Source: Candidatus Omnitrophota bacterium
GTDB lineage: Bacteria > Omnitrophota > Gorgyraeia > Gygaellales > Profunditerraquicolaceae
NCBI GenBank assembly: GCA_026387315.1
Contig: JAPLLY010000008.1
Location: 1 to 50,068, forward strand
DNA: 50,068 nt
Reading direction: 5' to 3'
Of the stretch, positions 1 through 7,816 are shown in pieces (within the stretch, counting starts at the first letter, position 1; each line of letters opens with the position of its first letter). The notes under the pieces were generated by a model. The model saw only the letters and a program-made list of their open reading frames with translations. It was not told the DNA's origin and did not search any database. Position numbers and translations under genes: made by a program.

Positions 1-2076
1 AAGAAACCCGCTGCCTATTCTTTCATCATAACCATTTGCTAAAGCGGTATATGTATAAACGTCGCGCTTGGCATCCCAAGCTATTAAAACCTTATTATCA
101 GGATTAGTAAGCTTGGTTAATTTAAAACTTCCATCCTTGCCCATTCCATATTGAGCAGTTTCATTCTTATGCAGGCCCGGATTAAAAGAACCAAAGAATT
201 CATAATCATTATTCGCCTTGATAGTAAGCTGTTTATTCTTAGGATTAGTTTGCCAAAGGGCAACAGGTTGATTTTTATTTAGGCTGCCTGTTGAAATACT
301 GCTAGCTGTTGCTTCCAGGGAAAATAAATATTTATTCTCAATCCCTTTGATTTTTCCGCCATAGCCGGCGTAGACTTTATTCCAACCAACCGCCCAGTTC
401 TTGGTAACTTTAAATTCCTGATCAAATACTTGTTTGTAAACCAATGGCAATGCTGTTTCTCTGCCAACCTCCCAACCCATAAACTGAACATTGCCGCGCG
501 CCTTTCCAGCCTGGGAACCCCCCTTATCAAGCACTATCTTGCCGAAAGTATTCATTAAGGGAGCGGCAATCCTTCTTGCGCCATTAACTAATATGACATT
601 GCTGTCGACGGGCTTACCATTCTTAAAATCTACCCCGACATGCACTGCCCGCATATCATCAAAACCTAAGAAACGAAATGCCTCTTTTCCCCTTTTAAGA
701 ATTAAATTCGCGCCTTTCGCGGAAGAATTTACATTTCCGGAAAAAGCTATAGCTAATCTTCCCTTGACATCCACAAAAACAACATCCGGACTAGCCTTAT
801 TTATACCACCTGGCCCGGAGTTAGGATGCATCTCCACGCCAGAGACATAAACAGGTTTGCCCTTCTTATTCTGTGTAACCGTGATGGCATTATGGCCCAG
901 CGGTAAAGACATAGAGCCTACATTATAATCTCCTACGCGTTTTGTTCCATTGTTACTCACCATATTTAAAGTAACTGTATTTTTATTATCAGGAAGAAGC
1001 AGCTTGACTGTAGAAGTGTACGAGGGAGCGTTGCTTGATGCGCCTTTTGTTGAATTAGGGTTTCGCGTAATCTGCACACGTTTTACCCCGCTTAATTCAT
1101 AAAAATCCTGCTGCTGAATTTGCTTTGATTTACTAATGCCATAATTCATCTTAACTTCATGGCCCACCAATGCATTATTTTCGTCTTTGACTGGAGTAAC
1201 GGTAGTTTTCGAATTATTCCACACAGAATCAAGGAAACTATATTTTTGCTTACCGGCGCCTAAAATCCGTTTGCTTTCAGAAGGATCTAAAATTTTCAAA
1301 TCCGAGAGCAGAATATTTGTTAAAGCATAACCGCTAAATTTGGCTAAGAATGTATCTTTGGGCAAAAACTCTTCCCGGTGCTCATCAGTATAATAAACTT
1401 TATCTTCAGTTACGCGCGTAACTAGAATATAATGCTCAAGTTTTAGCTGCGCGATGAAGGGAGCAAGCTTGCTAATTTCGGTATCAGCTCTAACCTTTAC
1501 CGGATACAGATCTGCTCCGAAAAATTTGGCTGCCTGAGCAAGGGCATAAAGAGAATTTTTAATAACCTCAGGCTTACCTTCTGGCTTAACCACATCATTA
1601 AGAATATCCACGGTAAGAGCCATAATAGCAATATCACCTTCGGCTGCCTTAACGCCAGAATAATTTAAATAGTCATACAGAGCTTTTGATCCACAAGGTT
1701 TTCCTTTTAACCATTCAGTAATTTCATCAATCTTCTGATTGGACATTTTCAATGGCTTATCCAAATTTATGGTCAGATTGGACGAAACCTTGATTGCATT
1801 TATTGGTTTATTAGCTATATCTTTTAGAATATCGCGGATGGCTAAAGCAGTATCAATATTTTTAAGATCCTTAAGGTATCCTGGAGCAATAGTGCCTACA
1901 GCAGGCTTATTCCAGATTACGCGCCAATCATATTCAACAGCCTGAGCTACCTGCTCTGGCAAAAAGACCGTAACCAGAATAAAAGCAACCATGCGAATCC
2001 AAGACTTAAAACTTGACTTGAATTCACTTTTCGGCTGCTCAAATCGGCCTTCAGGCTGTTGCTGGTTTATATTCAT
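1..2076 (-). CDS. Giant secreted/membrane protein, C39-like peptidase domain (3' part outside window)
   Basis: The frame is open from the ATG at 2076 to the left window edge, giving 692 residues of a protein that continues. After a polar N-terminus there is a hydrophobic segment at about residues 27-46 ending in EQVAQA, which looks like a signal peptide or signal anchor. A C39-like cysteine peptidase fold follows. The candidate nucleophile is Cys128 in PCGSKALYDYL, and the candidate histidine is His215 in EHYILVTRV, followed by VYYTDEHREEFLP and FSGYAL, as in C39 family members. Beyond about residue 260 the sequence is beta-rich and I do not recognise it. No Shine-Dalgarno sequence precedes the ATG; it overlaps the stop of an upstream 28-codon ORF, so coupled translation is likely. 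A c-di-GMP riboswitch lies in the leader. Self-processing or export of a partner is possible but not shown. Confidence 0.85.
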   Translation of the reverse strand, partial: MNINQQQPEGRFEQPKSEFKSSFKSWIRMVAFILVTVFLPEQVAQAVEYDWRVIWNKPAVGTIAPGYLKDLKNIDTALAIRDILKDIANKPINAIKVSSNLTINLDKPLKMSNQKIDEITEWLKGKPCGSKALYDYLNYSGVKAAEGDIAIMALTVDILNDVVKPEGKPEVIKNSLYALAQAAKFFGADLYPVKVRADTEISKLAPFIAQLKLEHYILVTRVTEDKVYYTDEHREEFLPKDTFLAKFSGYALTNILLSDLKILDPSESKRILGAGKQKYSFLDSVWNNSKTTVTPVKDENNALVGHEVKMNYGISKSKQIQQQDFYELSGVKRVQITRNPNSTKGASSNAPSYTSTVKLLLPDNKNTVTLNMVSNNGTKRVGDYNVGSMSLPLGHNAITVTQNKKGKPVYVSGVEMHPNSGPGGINKASPDVVFVDVKGRLAIAFSGNVNSSAKGANLILKRGKEAFRFLGFDDMRAVHVGVDFKNGKPVDSNVILVNGARRIAAPLMNTFGKIVLDKGGSQAGKARGNVQFMGWEVGRETALPLVYKQVFDQEFKVTKNWAVGWNKVYAGYGGKIKGIENKYLFSLEATASSISTGSLNKNQPVALWQTNPKNKQLTIKANNDYEFFGSFNPGLHKNETAQYGMGKDGSFKLTKLTNPDNKVLIAWDAKRDVYTYTALANGYDERIGSGFL

Positions 2077-2159
2077 TTTTTACTAAATAAAATTAAATAA
2101 AAACAAAACTTCCCCTTACCCCAAAACTTTTCATAATCTTGATGGTGTTGCTTTTCATA
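2073..2159 (-). CDS. Putative 28-aa leader peptide overlapping the giant gene
   Basis: A short ORF (begins MKSNTIKIMK, ends LILFSKK) starts at an ATG with GGTGG about five bases upstream. Its TGA overlaps the ATG of the C39-like giant gene as ATGA. The giant gene has no ribosome binding site of its own, so ribosomes finishing this ORF could reinitiate there. The peptide is basic at both ends with a hydrophobic stretch near the end. No homologue is known to me. It could be chance, but the ATGA overlap and the location after the riboswitch favour a translated leader. Confidence 0.45.
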   Translation of the reverse strand, partial: YEKQHHQDYEKFWGKGKFCFYLILFSKK

Positions 2160-2210
2160 AATCCACCAAATTGATTACTAAAATCTTTTTAAAATCTTTT
2201 AGCAAGTATA

Positions 2211-2240
2211 CCAATAAAAATGAGTTGTCAATTCCAACTC
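2211..2240 (-). terminator. Terminator-like hairpin after the riboswitch
   Basis: On the minus strand GAGTTG and CAACTC (2235-2240 and 2222-2227) can form a six-base-pair stem with a seven-base loop, followed by ATTTTTATT. It starts five bases after the riboswitch 3' strand, where an expression platform would sit. The stem is short, so the call is tentative. It suggests transcriptional control of the giant gene by c-di-GMP; the sequence alone does not decide whether binding turns it on or off. Confidence 0.55.
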
Positions 2241-2245
2241 TCGTC

Positions 2246-2340
2246 GGTACTGGCAACCCGGCTATCCTTAAGATTGTTTCTTGATTTGAGGACCCGCGGC
2301 TTTGTGCCCTTAGATTACTCTAAGTTTACCTTTTGCACCT
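2246..2340 (-). ncRNA. Cyclic di-GMP-I (GEMM-I) riboswitch
   Basis: Read on the minus strand, the leader carries the conserved GEMM-I blocks in order: GCAAAAGGTAAAC, GGGCACAAAGCC, GCGGGTC and AGCCGGGTTGCC. The ends GGTGC and GTACC can pair as P1. The first hairpin is CTTAGA/TCTAAG closed by a GTAA tetraloop, a GNRA loop as the family requires. The second arm carries CCTCAAAT opposite TTAAGG at the position of the tetraloop receptor. The family binds cyclic di-GMP and controls motility, pilus and surface protein genes. It lies between a consensus promoter and the giant C39-like gene, whose expression it should control. Confidence 0.93.
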
Positions 2341-2356
2341 TTTTGACTTACACTCA

Positions 2357-2385
2357 AATATAACATCCCGGATAGACGCTGTCAA
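2357..2385 (-). promoter_or_regulatory. Sigma70 promoter of the riboswitch/giant gene
   Basis: TTGACA (2380-2385) and TATATT (2357-2362) are separated by exactly 17 bases on the minus strand. Transcription would start near 2350, a few bases before the riboswitch aptamer, leaving a leader of about 190 bases to the leader-peptide ATG. Confidence 0.85.
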
Positions 2386-2439
2386 GTAGAAATTACACTT
2401 ATTTTGGTAACGTTTTCTTCTTCAAGAGAACGCCTTCCA

Positions 2440-2790
2440 GTAACCCCTCCCCTAGCCCCTCCCACAAGGGGAGGGGGATTCCAAATGATTCTCTCCCCCT
2501 TGCAAGGAAGGCTACCAAATAACCATTCCCTCCCACAAGGGGAGGGGGATTCCAAATGATTCTCCCTTTGCGAGGAAGGCTACCAAATAACCATCCCTAC
2601 CCCTTGCGAGGAGGGCTACCAAACGACCATTCCCTACCCCTTATGAGGAAGGCTACCAAACGACCATTCCCTACCCCTTATGAGGAAAGCTACCAAACGA
2701 CCATTCCCTCCCCCTTGCGAGGAAGGCTACCAAATGACCTTCCCTCCCCCCGCGTGGGGAGGGCTGGGGAGGGGGGGGAATCCACAAAAA
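2440..2790. repeat. C-rich 37-bp tandem repeat array
   Basis: The word GGCTACC (once AGCTACC) recurs at 2510, 2579, 2614, 2651, 2688 and 2725, giving steps of 69, 35, 37, 37 and 37 bases. The core unit is a run of CCCTCCCC or CCCTACCCC, then TTGCGAGGAAGGCTACCAAA, then TGACCATT or CGACCATT. A longer block with CCCACAAGGGGAGGGGG is present twice, 70 bases apart. The array ends in CGTGGGGAGGGCTGGGGAGG. It reads as a degenerate ORF only because 37 is not a multiple of three. The function is unknown; it lies upstream of the riboswitch promoter. Confidence 0.85.
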
Positions 2791-2925
2791 ATAGAACCCT
2801 ACTCTTTTTCCTGTTTGGACAAATAATCAAACAGAGTGGACAATTATAATAGGAAATCAACTAGACTGGACAAAAACTAACCATTATTAAAAGAGGTTCT
2901 TTGGATTTAACGAAAAAGAGGTTCT
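2789..2925. repeat. GTCCA motif cluster with AAAAAATAGAACC, between array and TadC
   Basis: On the minus strand the cluster reads TTGTCCAGTCTA, TTGTCCACTCTG and TTGTCCAAACAG (TGGAC on the plus strand at 2867-2871, 2837-2841 and 2816-2820), with TATTATAAT between the first two. GGTTCTATTTTTT follows. The same GTCCAATCTG and GGTTCTATTTTTT words flank the promoter of the transposase-like gene at 11.7-13.6 kb, so this looks like a decayed copy of that control region. AAAAGAGGTTCT occurs twice at about 2888 and 2914. No gene is apparent between 2160 and 2964. Confidence 0.5.
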
Positions 2926-2964
2926 AAGCGCAGGGTTTGAATGCCGCCGAATGTATCAAGAAGA

Positions 2965-3822
2965 TTATTTAAAACCGGTAAGGCCGCCTTGCATAAACGA
3001 AAGCAAAATCGGGCCTCCAACGACAATGCCAATTACTGGCATAATGAAGAAAATAAGGGGCAGAAGTATTTTGATGGGCGCCTGCAAAGCGATTCTTTCC
3101 CCGCGGTGAAACCTTTGCGCGCGGGCATCTTCGGAAAGTATGGTAAATGCCTCCGCTACCGGCGTACCCATACGCTCCGCCTGAATAATTGTCTGCACGA
3201 AAGAACTCATCTCGGGTATTTCCAGCCTGCGCGACATATCTTTTAGGGCCTGAATACGCGATTTGCCCCATTTTATCTCATCAATAACAAAAACCAGCTC
3301 TTCGGTCATCGGAGTATGCGGAGTCCTTTCAATCACCCATTTTATAGCATTCACAAAATCCAGGCCGGCTTCAATACAAAGCCCTAAAAGATCCACTGTT
3401 TCCGGAAGCCTGCGGGCAATCAAATATTTACGCTTAGCTATTTTGCGTTTTAAATAAAAATCCGGAAGGTTATAGCCGATAGCAATAACAATTATTAATA
3501 TCCAGGGATCGGATCTTCCGCTAACGGCCACAACCAGCGCCCCCAAAAGAATACATAAAAGTATCTTTAAATTAAAAAATGCCTCCGGGGACATACCGAC
3601 ACGCGCGGTTTCCAGGATCTTTTTTAGGCTCGCGGTCATTCCGATGCTCTGCAAAAATGATCCGGTAGGAAAGACGCGCGCGAAATTGAATTTGGGCTTC
3701 TGGAACTTAACACCCAAATCATCCTGAGGTATGCGCAAAAAAGTGCTCGGTTGGGAAGAAATGAAACTCCAAACCACCAGGCCTATTGAGCCCAGAATAA
3801 AAAGAAATATAACTATTTCCAT
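2965..3822 (-). CDS. tadC: Tad pilus inner-membrane platform protein TadC
   Basis: A 285-residue type II secretion F-domain protein. An N-terminal membrane segment is followed by two hydrophobic segments around residues 85-120. The cytoplasmic T2SSF region includes LPETVDLLGLCIEAGLDF, ELVFVIDEIKWG and VQTIIQAERMGTPVAEAF, and a C-terminal pair of membrane helices closes the protein. This matches TadC in length and layout. It starts one base after the stop of TadB, with which it would form the inner-membrane platform driven by the CpaF ATPase. It is the last gene of the locus; I see no strong terminator behind it. Confidence 0.92.
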   Translation of the reverse strand: MEIVIFLFILGSIGLVVWSFISSQPSTFLRIPQDDLGVKFQKPKFNFARVFPTGSFLQSIGMTASLKKILETARVGMSPEAFFNLKILLCILLGALVVAVSGRSDPWILIIVIAIGYNLPDFYLKRKIAKRKYLIARRLPETVDLLGLCIEAGLDFVNAIKWVIERTPHTPMTEELVFVIDEIKWGKSRIQALKDMSRRLEIPEMSSFVQTIIQAERMGTPVAEAFTILSEDARAQRFHRGERIALQAPIKILLPLIFFIMPVIGIVVGGPILLSFMQGGLTGFK

Positions 3823-3823
3823 A

Positions 3824-4669
3824 TTATATTTGGATTGTACTAAATTTCTTAATCAGAATCATACCGACGCTCTGCAAGATTACCGCGATGATCAGAAGCA
3901 TCCTGCCTAAATCACTGTTGAGCATAATATCAAAATGGTGCTTATTCACTGAAAGGACCCAGGCCGCAAACGCGATAGGCAGAAAAGACATGATCATCCC
4001 TTGCATCCTTCCTTGCAAAGTAAGGGTCTTAATACTCTCCTTTAATTTACGGTTATCTCTAATCGTTACGGACAAACGGCTAAAAACCTTAGGTAATTCA
4101 CCGCCTGTTTCGCGGGCAACCAGAAGCGCGTTAACCACTAAACCAAACTCATCAATATTCATTTTTTTATTCAGGCGATCAAGGCACTCCTCTAAAGGTA
4201 TGCCCATCCTATTCTCACTCACCACCAGGCCTAACTCCTGGCTCATCGGCGCGGGCATCTCCTCAACCAACACTTCCAGCCCCTGTAAAAGGCTTAATCC
4301 GCCTCTTATACAGCTAGAGAGCATGTTAATCGCGTCCAAAAGCTGCTCATTGAACTTGCGGATCCTAAGCTTATAGCGCGTCTTCAAAATAAGGCTTGGG
4401 ATGGCCACGCCGGCAAGTACGCCTAAAACCATAAAAATTTGCGATCTTAAAAGAATATACCCCCCCGCGCCAAAAATCAAGGGGAGGATAAAATAAAGCC
4501 TGACGATATTCTTAGGGCTCTTGTCATAAAACATCTTATCCATTTCTTTAGCAAACACAGCCTCCTTCCGACGCTGCCAGGATTGTATCTTTTGCACTAA
4601 AATAGGCAAAAGGCTAAAAGAAATTAAAATAACTGAACATAAGATCAGAATATTAAGTAAGAAAATCAT
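3824..4669 (-). CDS. tadB: Tad pilus inner-membrane platform protein TadB
   Basis: A 281-residue T2SSF-domain protein with an N-terminal membrane helix, a further hydrophobic pair around residues 60-90, and a conserved cytoplasmic block containing LLDAINMLSSCIRGGLSLLQ, SENRMGIPLEECLDRL and LLVARETGGELPKVF. The C-terminal helices are typical of TadB. It pairs with TadC immediately downstream. About twenty bases separate it from the small Flp pilin upstream. Confidence 0.92.
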   Translation of the reverse strand: MIFLLNILILCSVILISFSLLPILVQKIQSWQRRKEAVFAKEMDKMFYDKSPKNIVRLYFILPLIFGAGGYILLRSQIFMVLGVLAGVAIPSLILKTRYKLRIRKFNEQLLDAINMLSSCIRGGLSLLQGLEVLVEEMPAPMSQELGLVVSENRMGIPLEECLDRLNKKMNIDEFGLVVNALLVARETGGELPKVFSRLSVTIRDNRKLKESIKTLTLQGRMQGMIMSFLPIAFAAWVLSVNKHHFDIMLNSDLGRMLLIIAVILQSVGMILIKKFSTIQI

Positions 4670-4688
4670 AATTCTCCATTATTTTTAA

Positions 4689-4862
4689 TCAAGGGGTGTA
4701 TTGCTCGCCGCCGCCCAGGAAATCTCCAGCCTGCCGATATTTACCCTGCAGGCTGCGCTGGTAATAAACCCCCGCGGTGATACATACTCCGATGATCACC
4801 AGGATTATTGCCGCATATTCGACGATCGACTGAGCCTTAGGGCTTAATTTTTTTATTCTCAT
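4689..4862 (-). CDS. Small Flp-type prepilin
   Basis: A 57-residue protein with the class III prepilin pattern: a basic leader (MRIKKLSPKA), then QSIVEYAA with Glu at +5, then a hydrophobic helix and a short polar tail rich in glycine. Cleavage is expected after Ala10. GGAG lies six bases before the ATG. It sits apart from the other pilins, just before TadB. It could be the major Flp pilin or a minor one. Confidence 0.8.
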   Translation of the reverse strand: MRIKKLSPKAQSIVEYAAIILVIIGVCITAGVYYQRSLQGKYRQAGDFLGGGEQYTP

Positions 4863-4939
4863 TACTCGCTCCGCTCATTCCATAATTTAACATACCAGAT
4901 TTATAGAAAAAAACCACTTCTTTTATTCTGCTTTCTGCC

Positions 4940-5317
4940 TCAGGGGAGCAGGAACTCTTCTTTCGCGGGAATGTTGCTGATAGTGTTACTAAAATTAATT
5001 TTCCCCGCTTCATTTTTTAAGGGGTCAACAGTAACTACTACGATATATTTATTTTTTATAAAAACCCCGTCTTGGCCATTCGTCCAGCCGGCGCGCGGCA
5101 TTTCTTTCTTATAAAACGAGCCCAGCTTAGCTGGAGCCAGGGAAGATTCATAAATCCTGGTGACTGATTTTATTGGCCCAAAATTAGTAGTTTTTTCCGA
5201 AACCTTCAGGGCATCCGCCGGCAAAGGAATGATTAATTCCGCGGCCCGTAAAATAGGAATAAAGAAACAAACCGTAAAAATTAAACTCAAAGATGCCGCC
5301 CTTAACTTAAAAACCAT
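4940..5317 (-). CDS. Small secreted protein of the Tad locus, unknown function
   Basis: A 125-residue protein with a clear signal peptide (basic start, hydrophobic core, cleavage near ILRAAE). The mature part carries RIYESSLAPAKLGSFYKKEM followed by PRAGW and then VFIKNKYIVVVTVDP. This resembles small exported proteins in which a pair of short beta-alpha units ends in a GW motif; I cannot name the family with certainty. AAGGAAG lies upstream of the ATG, and the gene follows the TadG-like gene closely. A role in pilus assembly is inferred from context only. Confidence 0.7.
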   Translation of the reverse strand: MVFKLRAASLSLIFTVCFFIPILRAAELIIPLPADALKVSEKTTNFGPIKSVTRIYESSLAPAKLGSFYKKEMPRAGWTNGQDGVFIKNKYIVVVTVDPLKNEAGKINFSNTISNIPAKEEFLLP

Positions 5318-5333
5318 TACCGCGCTTCCTTAT

Positions 5334-6917
5334 TTAGCTAATACCGCTTATTCTTGAATAATACGTATCCTCAAATGCCCCCCCTATATCTCCGCCATCG
5401 AATCCAGACGTGCTGAAACTTGTGGGGCCTTGTAAAATACCATTTTCGTCCTCCCAAAATATTTTAACGGTGCATTTCGTAGTCCAGGCTGGTGGGTCTA
5501 GTGTAACAGATTTAATATTAATAACCATCATGCCCGGATAATCGCTATCATCAAGATAAGTTGTCACATTCTCTAAGGTTCTAACCGATTGGACACCTGG
5601 CCGCTCAGCCCAAACATTTTCCCAAATCAATATATTAAGCTGTCCCAACATCGGTATCGTCAATTTTTCCCCTGAGAGAGAGTTAATCTGCTCTAACCAC
5701 GTGGTGGCACACCTTTGGAACTGGGACAATGTCTGTTGTTTTTGGCGGGCTTTGTGATAATATGGATCAGGATTACAATATTCCGAATCACAGCATTCTT
5801 TCCCTTTAACTGTTAGATTATAAATTTCCATCCCCAAATCTTTATTTGCAGTTAATCTATCGGAAATTCCTAACATATTATTTGTTAAGGTTCCAGAAGC
5901 TCTAATATTGAAAGGGTCATCTGTAATCGTGGAAGCCGCGATAGAAAGACAGGGGATAGCAATGACAGCCAGAGACTTTTTCTGTGGATAATTCCATTTG
6001 GTACACTTGAGCTCATAGGATGATATTATCGGCAAATCCAAAGTTACGGTAGTTCCGCCATATCTGGGATCCCCATTAAGGTGCTTACCTGCCTCCCATT
6101 TATAGGTTGCCGTGTTAGAGGGGGGGTCGTAAAACTTGCCTGTTGCCAGCCAATAATTAAATTCATCCCCCAGCGCGTTCGTAAGATGAGCTGACGTGGA
6201 ACTGTTAGAAAAAGCATAGTATAACCCGGTTCGCCTGGATTTATGATAAGCCCTATCCATAAAATCTTTCGCCTCACTAAAATTCTGCGTCTGATTTTCC
6301 TTAAAAAAATCAGTAATTTTTTGCATATATTGGGTGAGAATATAAAAAGCCCCAAGGCATTCGGCTGACGCCAGAGCCAGCTCCGCGGCTTTGTTATTAT
6401 GATTAGCTCCGTTTCTCTGATTATCCCATATCTTGCAGTCCTTTTTCGAAATTATGATATCATCTAACGCCAACTGAGCAGATTTTAATGCCTCTTGGCT
6501 ATAGTAGAGCGCGTTATCGCTTGCGTTTACCGTCAAATAACCTTTCGCCAGCTGATAAAGAGTCCTGTAATGGCCACACATCTCCAGATAATAATATTTC
6601 ATTCTCTTGTAATATTGATAGGTATCATCCGGGCTCATGTATTGCCCAAAATTATCATTCGCGGCATTTGGGGCAGCCTTGTTCCGATCCACTAACTTAT
6701 TAAAAGCGGCTGCCCAGCAAGAAGCAGCGGCTAGAGACCCGGCATCCGCGGCATTAGAAGCGCGAGTCTTAGCTTTAGCGCCTTCTCCGACCCCAATGGT
6801 GAGAATAACCGCGACCAGCAATCCGGCCAGGCAAATAAGTAAAAAAGGAAAAATTTGCCCCGATAAATCGCTCCTTGGTTTAAAATGCCTATTTCTAGCG
6901 TACCAGGAAAAAAACAA
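5334..6917 (-). CDS. tadG: TadG-like pseudopilin/pilus protein
   Basis: A 527-residue protein. The N-terminus has a short basic region, then LSGQIFPFLLICLAGLLVAV, a hydrophobic helix ending in IGVGEGAKAKTRASNAADAG. That run (N-terminal helix followed by the NAADAGSLAAA motif) is typical of TadG. The rest is a large, mostly polar extracytoplasmic region with several cysteines (KECCDSEYC around residue 370). The start codon is TTG, supported by AGAGGAG six bases upstream; no ATG lies near it. It follows two TadE-like genes, the usual arrangement. Confidence 0.78.
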   Translation of the reverse strand: MFFSWYARNRHFKPRSDLSGQIFPFLLICLAGLLVAVILTIGVGEGAKAKTRASNAADAGSLAAASCWAAAFNKLVDRNKAAPNAANDNFGQYMSPDDTYQYYKRMKYYYLEMCGHYRTLYQLAKGYLTVNASDNALYYSQEALKSAQLALDDIIISKKDCKIWDNQRNGANHNNKAAELALASAECLGAFYILTQYMQKITDFFKENQTQNFSEAKDFMDRAYHKSRRTGLYYAFSNSSTSAHLTNALGDEFNYWLATGKFYDPPSNTATYKWEAGKHLNGDPRYGGTTVTLDLPIISSYELKCTKWNYPQKKSLAVIAIPCLSIAASTITDDPFNIRASGTLTNNMLGISDRLTANKDLGMEIYNLTVKGKECCDSEYCNPDPYYHKARQKQQTLSQFQRCATTWLEQINSLSGEKLTIPMLGQLNILIWENVWAERPGVQSVRTLENVTTYLDDSDYPGMMVINIKSVTLDPPAWTTKCTVKIFWEDENGILQGPTSFSTSGFDGGDIGGAFEDTYYSRISGIS

Positions 6918-6932
6918 AATTATCTCCTCTGA

Positions 6933-7166
6933 TCACTTAAATAAATAAGTCCGCCCATCCGCGATTGGCACGGCCACAAAAGGCGCGGCTGGCTCACCCG
7001 GGTGATCTTTTGATCCCGCCTGCATCCGGGTACTTTCAAATTCTCCCTGGCGCGCGAGTATATTATTTTTCGACCATGACCATAAAGCTAACAACCCCAT
7101 AATTAAGGCTGTTACAATAATAAAAATCAGCGCGAATTCCAGTATTGATTGCCCTTTCTTTATCAT
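6933..7166 (-). CDS. tadE: TadE-like minor pilin
   Basis: A 77-residue protein starting MIKKGQSILEFALIF, with the prepilin cleavage pattern (Gly before Gln, Glu at +5) and one hydrophobic helix. The rest is a short polar tail. Its ATG overlaps the stop of the upstream gene by four bases (ATGA), so the two are probably translationally coupled. TadE-type minor pilins usually accompany TadG, which follows here. Confidence 0.75.
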   Translation of the reverse strand: MIKKGQSILEFALIFIIVTALIMGLLALWSWSKNNILARQGEFESTRMQAGSKDHPGEPAAPFVAVPIADGRTYLFK

Positions 7167-7789
7167 TCCATGCCCCTTTTCCGCTCCAAACTGCCGCCAA
7201 TATATTTGCCACCAGCCCCCAAATCACTTTTGAGAGAAACAGTCGTGCCGCCAACCCCAACACTGCCATCTATATTATCTTTGGCTGTAAGCGACTTTTG
7301 CGTACTAATATCATCAAGGCTCTCTGTTTTAGAAAAATCAGTGCCAGAACTTAGCTTACTAGTATAACTGAATTTACTCGTAGTTTCTTCACCTGCCTGC
7401 GGCCCGGGCCCAACACTAGGAGGAATCACCGATACTGAACTTCTATTAAGCTCAAAATATGCTTTGGGCGTGGTTTCTTTGCCTCCAACTTTCTTACCAT
7501 CTGACCAAAGGACAGAATTACCACTACCAAATTGTTGTAACTCCCCTATCTCCATAGGGTTGGTTACATTAGGCATCCTGCGGAAATCAATTGTCTCCCA
7601 AGAGGCAGAGTTATTAATCTCTTTTGCCTTCTTCAGGGCCGCGCGAAATGTTTGCTGCATATAAGACTGTTCGCGATTATATTTTTCACTATACTTAATT
7701 AGGATAGAAAAGGCTATAATAATCAACGAGCCCAAAACAGCTAATTCCAGAACTGCCTGGGCTTTCCGGTTCCTTAACATTTTATTCAT
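7163..7789 (-). CDS. Pilin-like protein with Ser/Thr-rich tail
   Basis: A 208-residue protein beginning MNKMLRNRKAQAVLELAVLG. The prepilin pattern is A|QAVLEL with Glu at +5, followed by a hydrophobic helix. The C-terminal 150 residues are rich in serine, threonine, glycine and lysine without recognisable fold. It is translationally coupled to the TadE-like gene downstream. The 100-base gap before it contains two palindromic repeats. Confidence 0.7.
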   Translation of the reverse strand: MNKMLRNRKAQAVLELAVLGSLIIIAFSILIKYSEKYNREQSYMQQTFRAALKKAKEINNSASWETIDFRRMPNVTNPMEIGELQQFGSGNSVLWSDGKKVGGKETTPKAYFELNRSSVSVIPPSVGPGPQAGEETTSKFSYTSKLSSGTDFSKTESLDDISTQKSLTAKDNIDGSVGVGGTTVSLKSDLGAGGKYIGGSLERKRGME

Positions 7790-7816
7790 TTCTTTTTACA
7801 CTGATAAGGCCACATA

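Noticed and set aside
491-850. 119-residue plus-strand ORF at the left edge
   Set aside because: It is antisense to the continuous giant gene, whose motifs (C39-like) are clear on the minus strand.
2440-2790. Candidate CRISPR array
   Set aside because: The 37-base units follow one another directly without unique spacers, and no cas gene is present.
2556-2849. 97-residue ORF across the tandem array
   Set aside because: Its repeated Pro/Arg/Leu text comes from the non-triplet tandem repeat; there is no ribosome binding site and no family resemblance.
6637-6948. 103-residue plus-strand ORF opposite TadG
   Set aside because: It mirrors the alanine-rich N-terminus of the TadG-like protein on the other strand and has no independent support.
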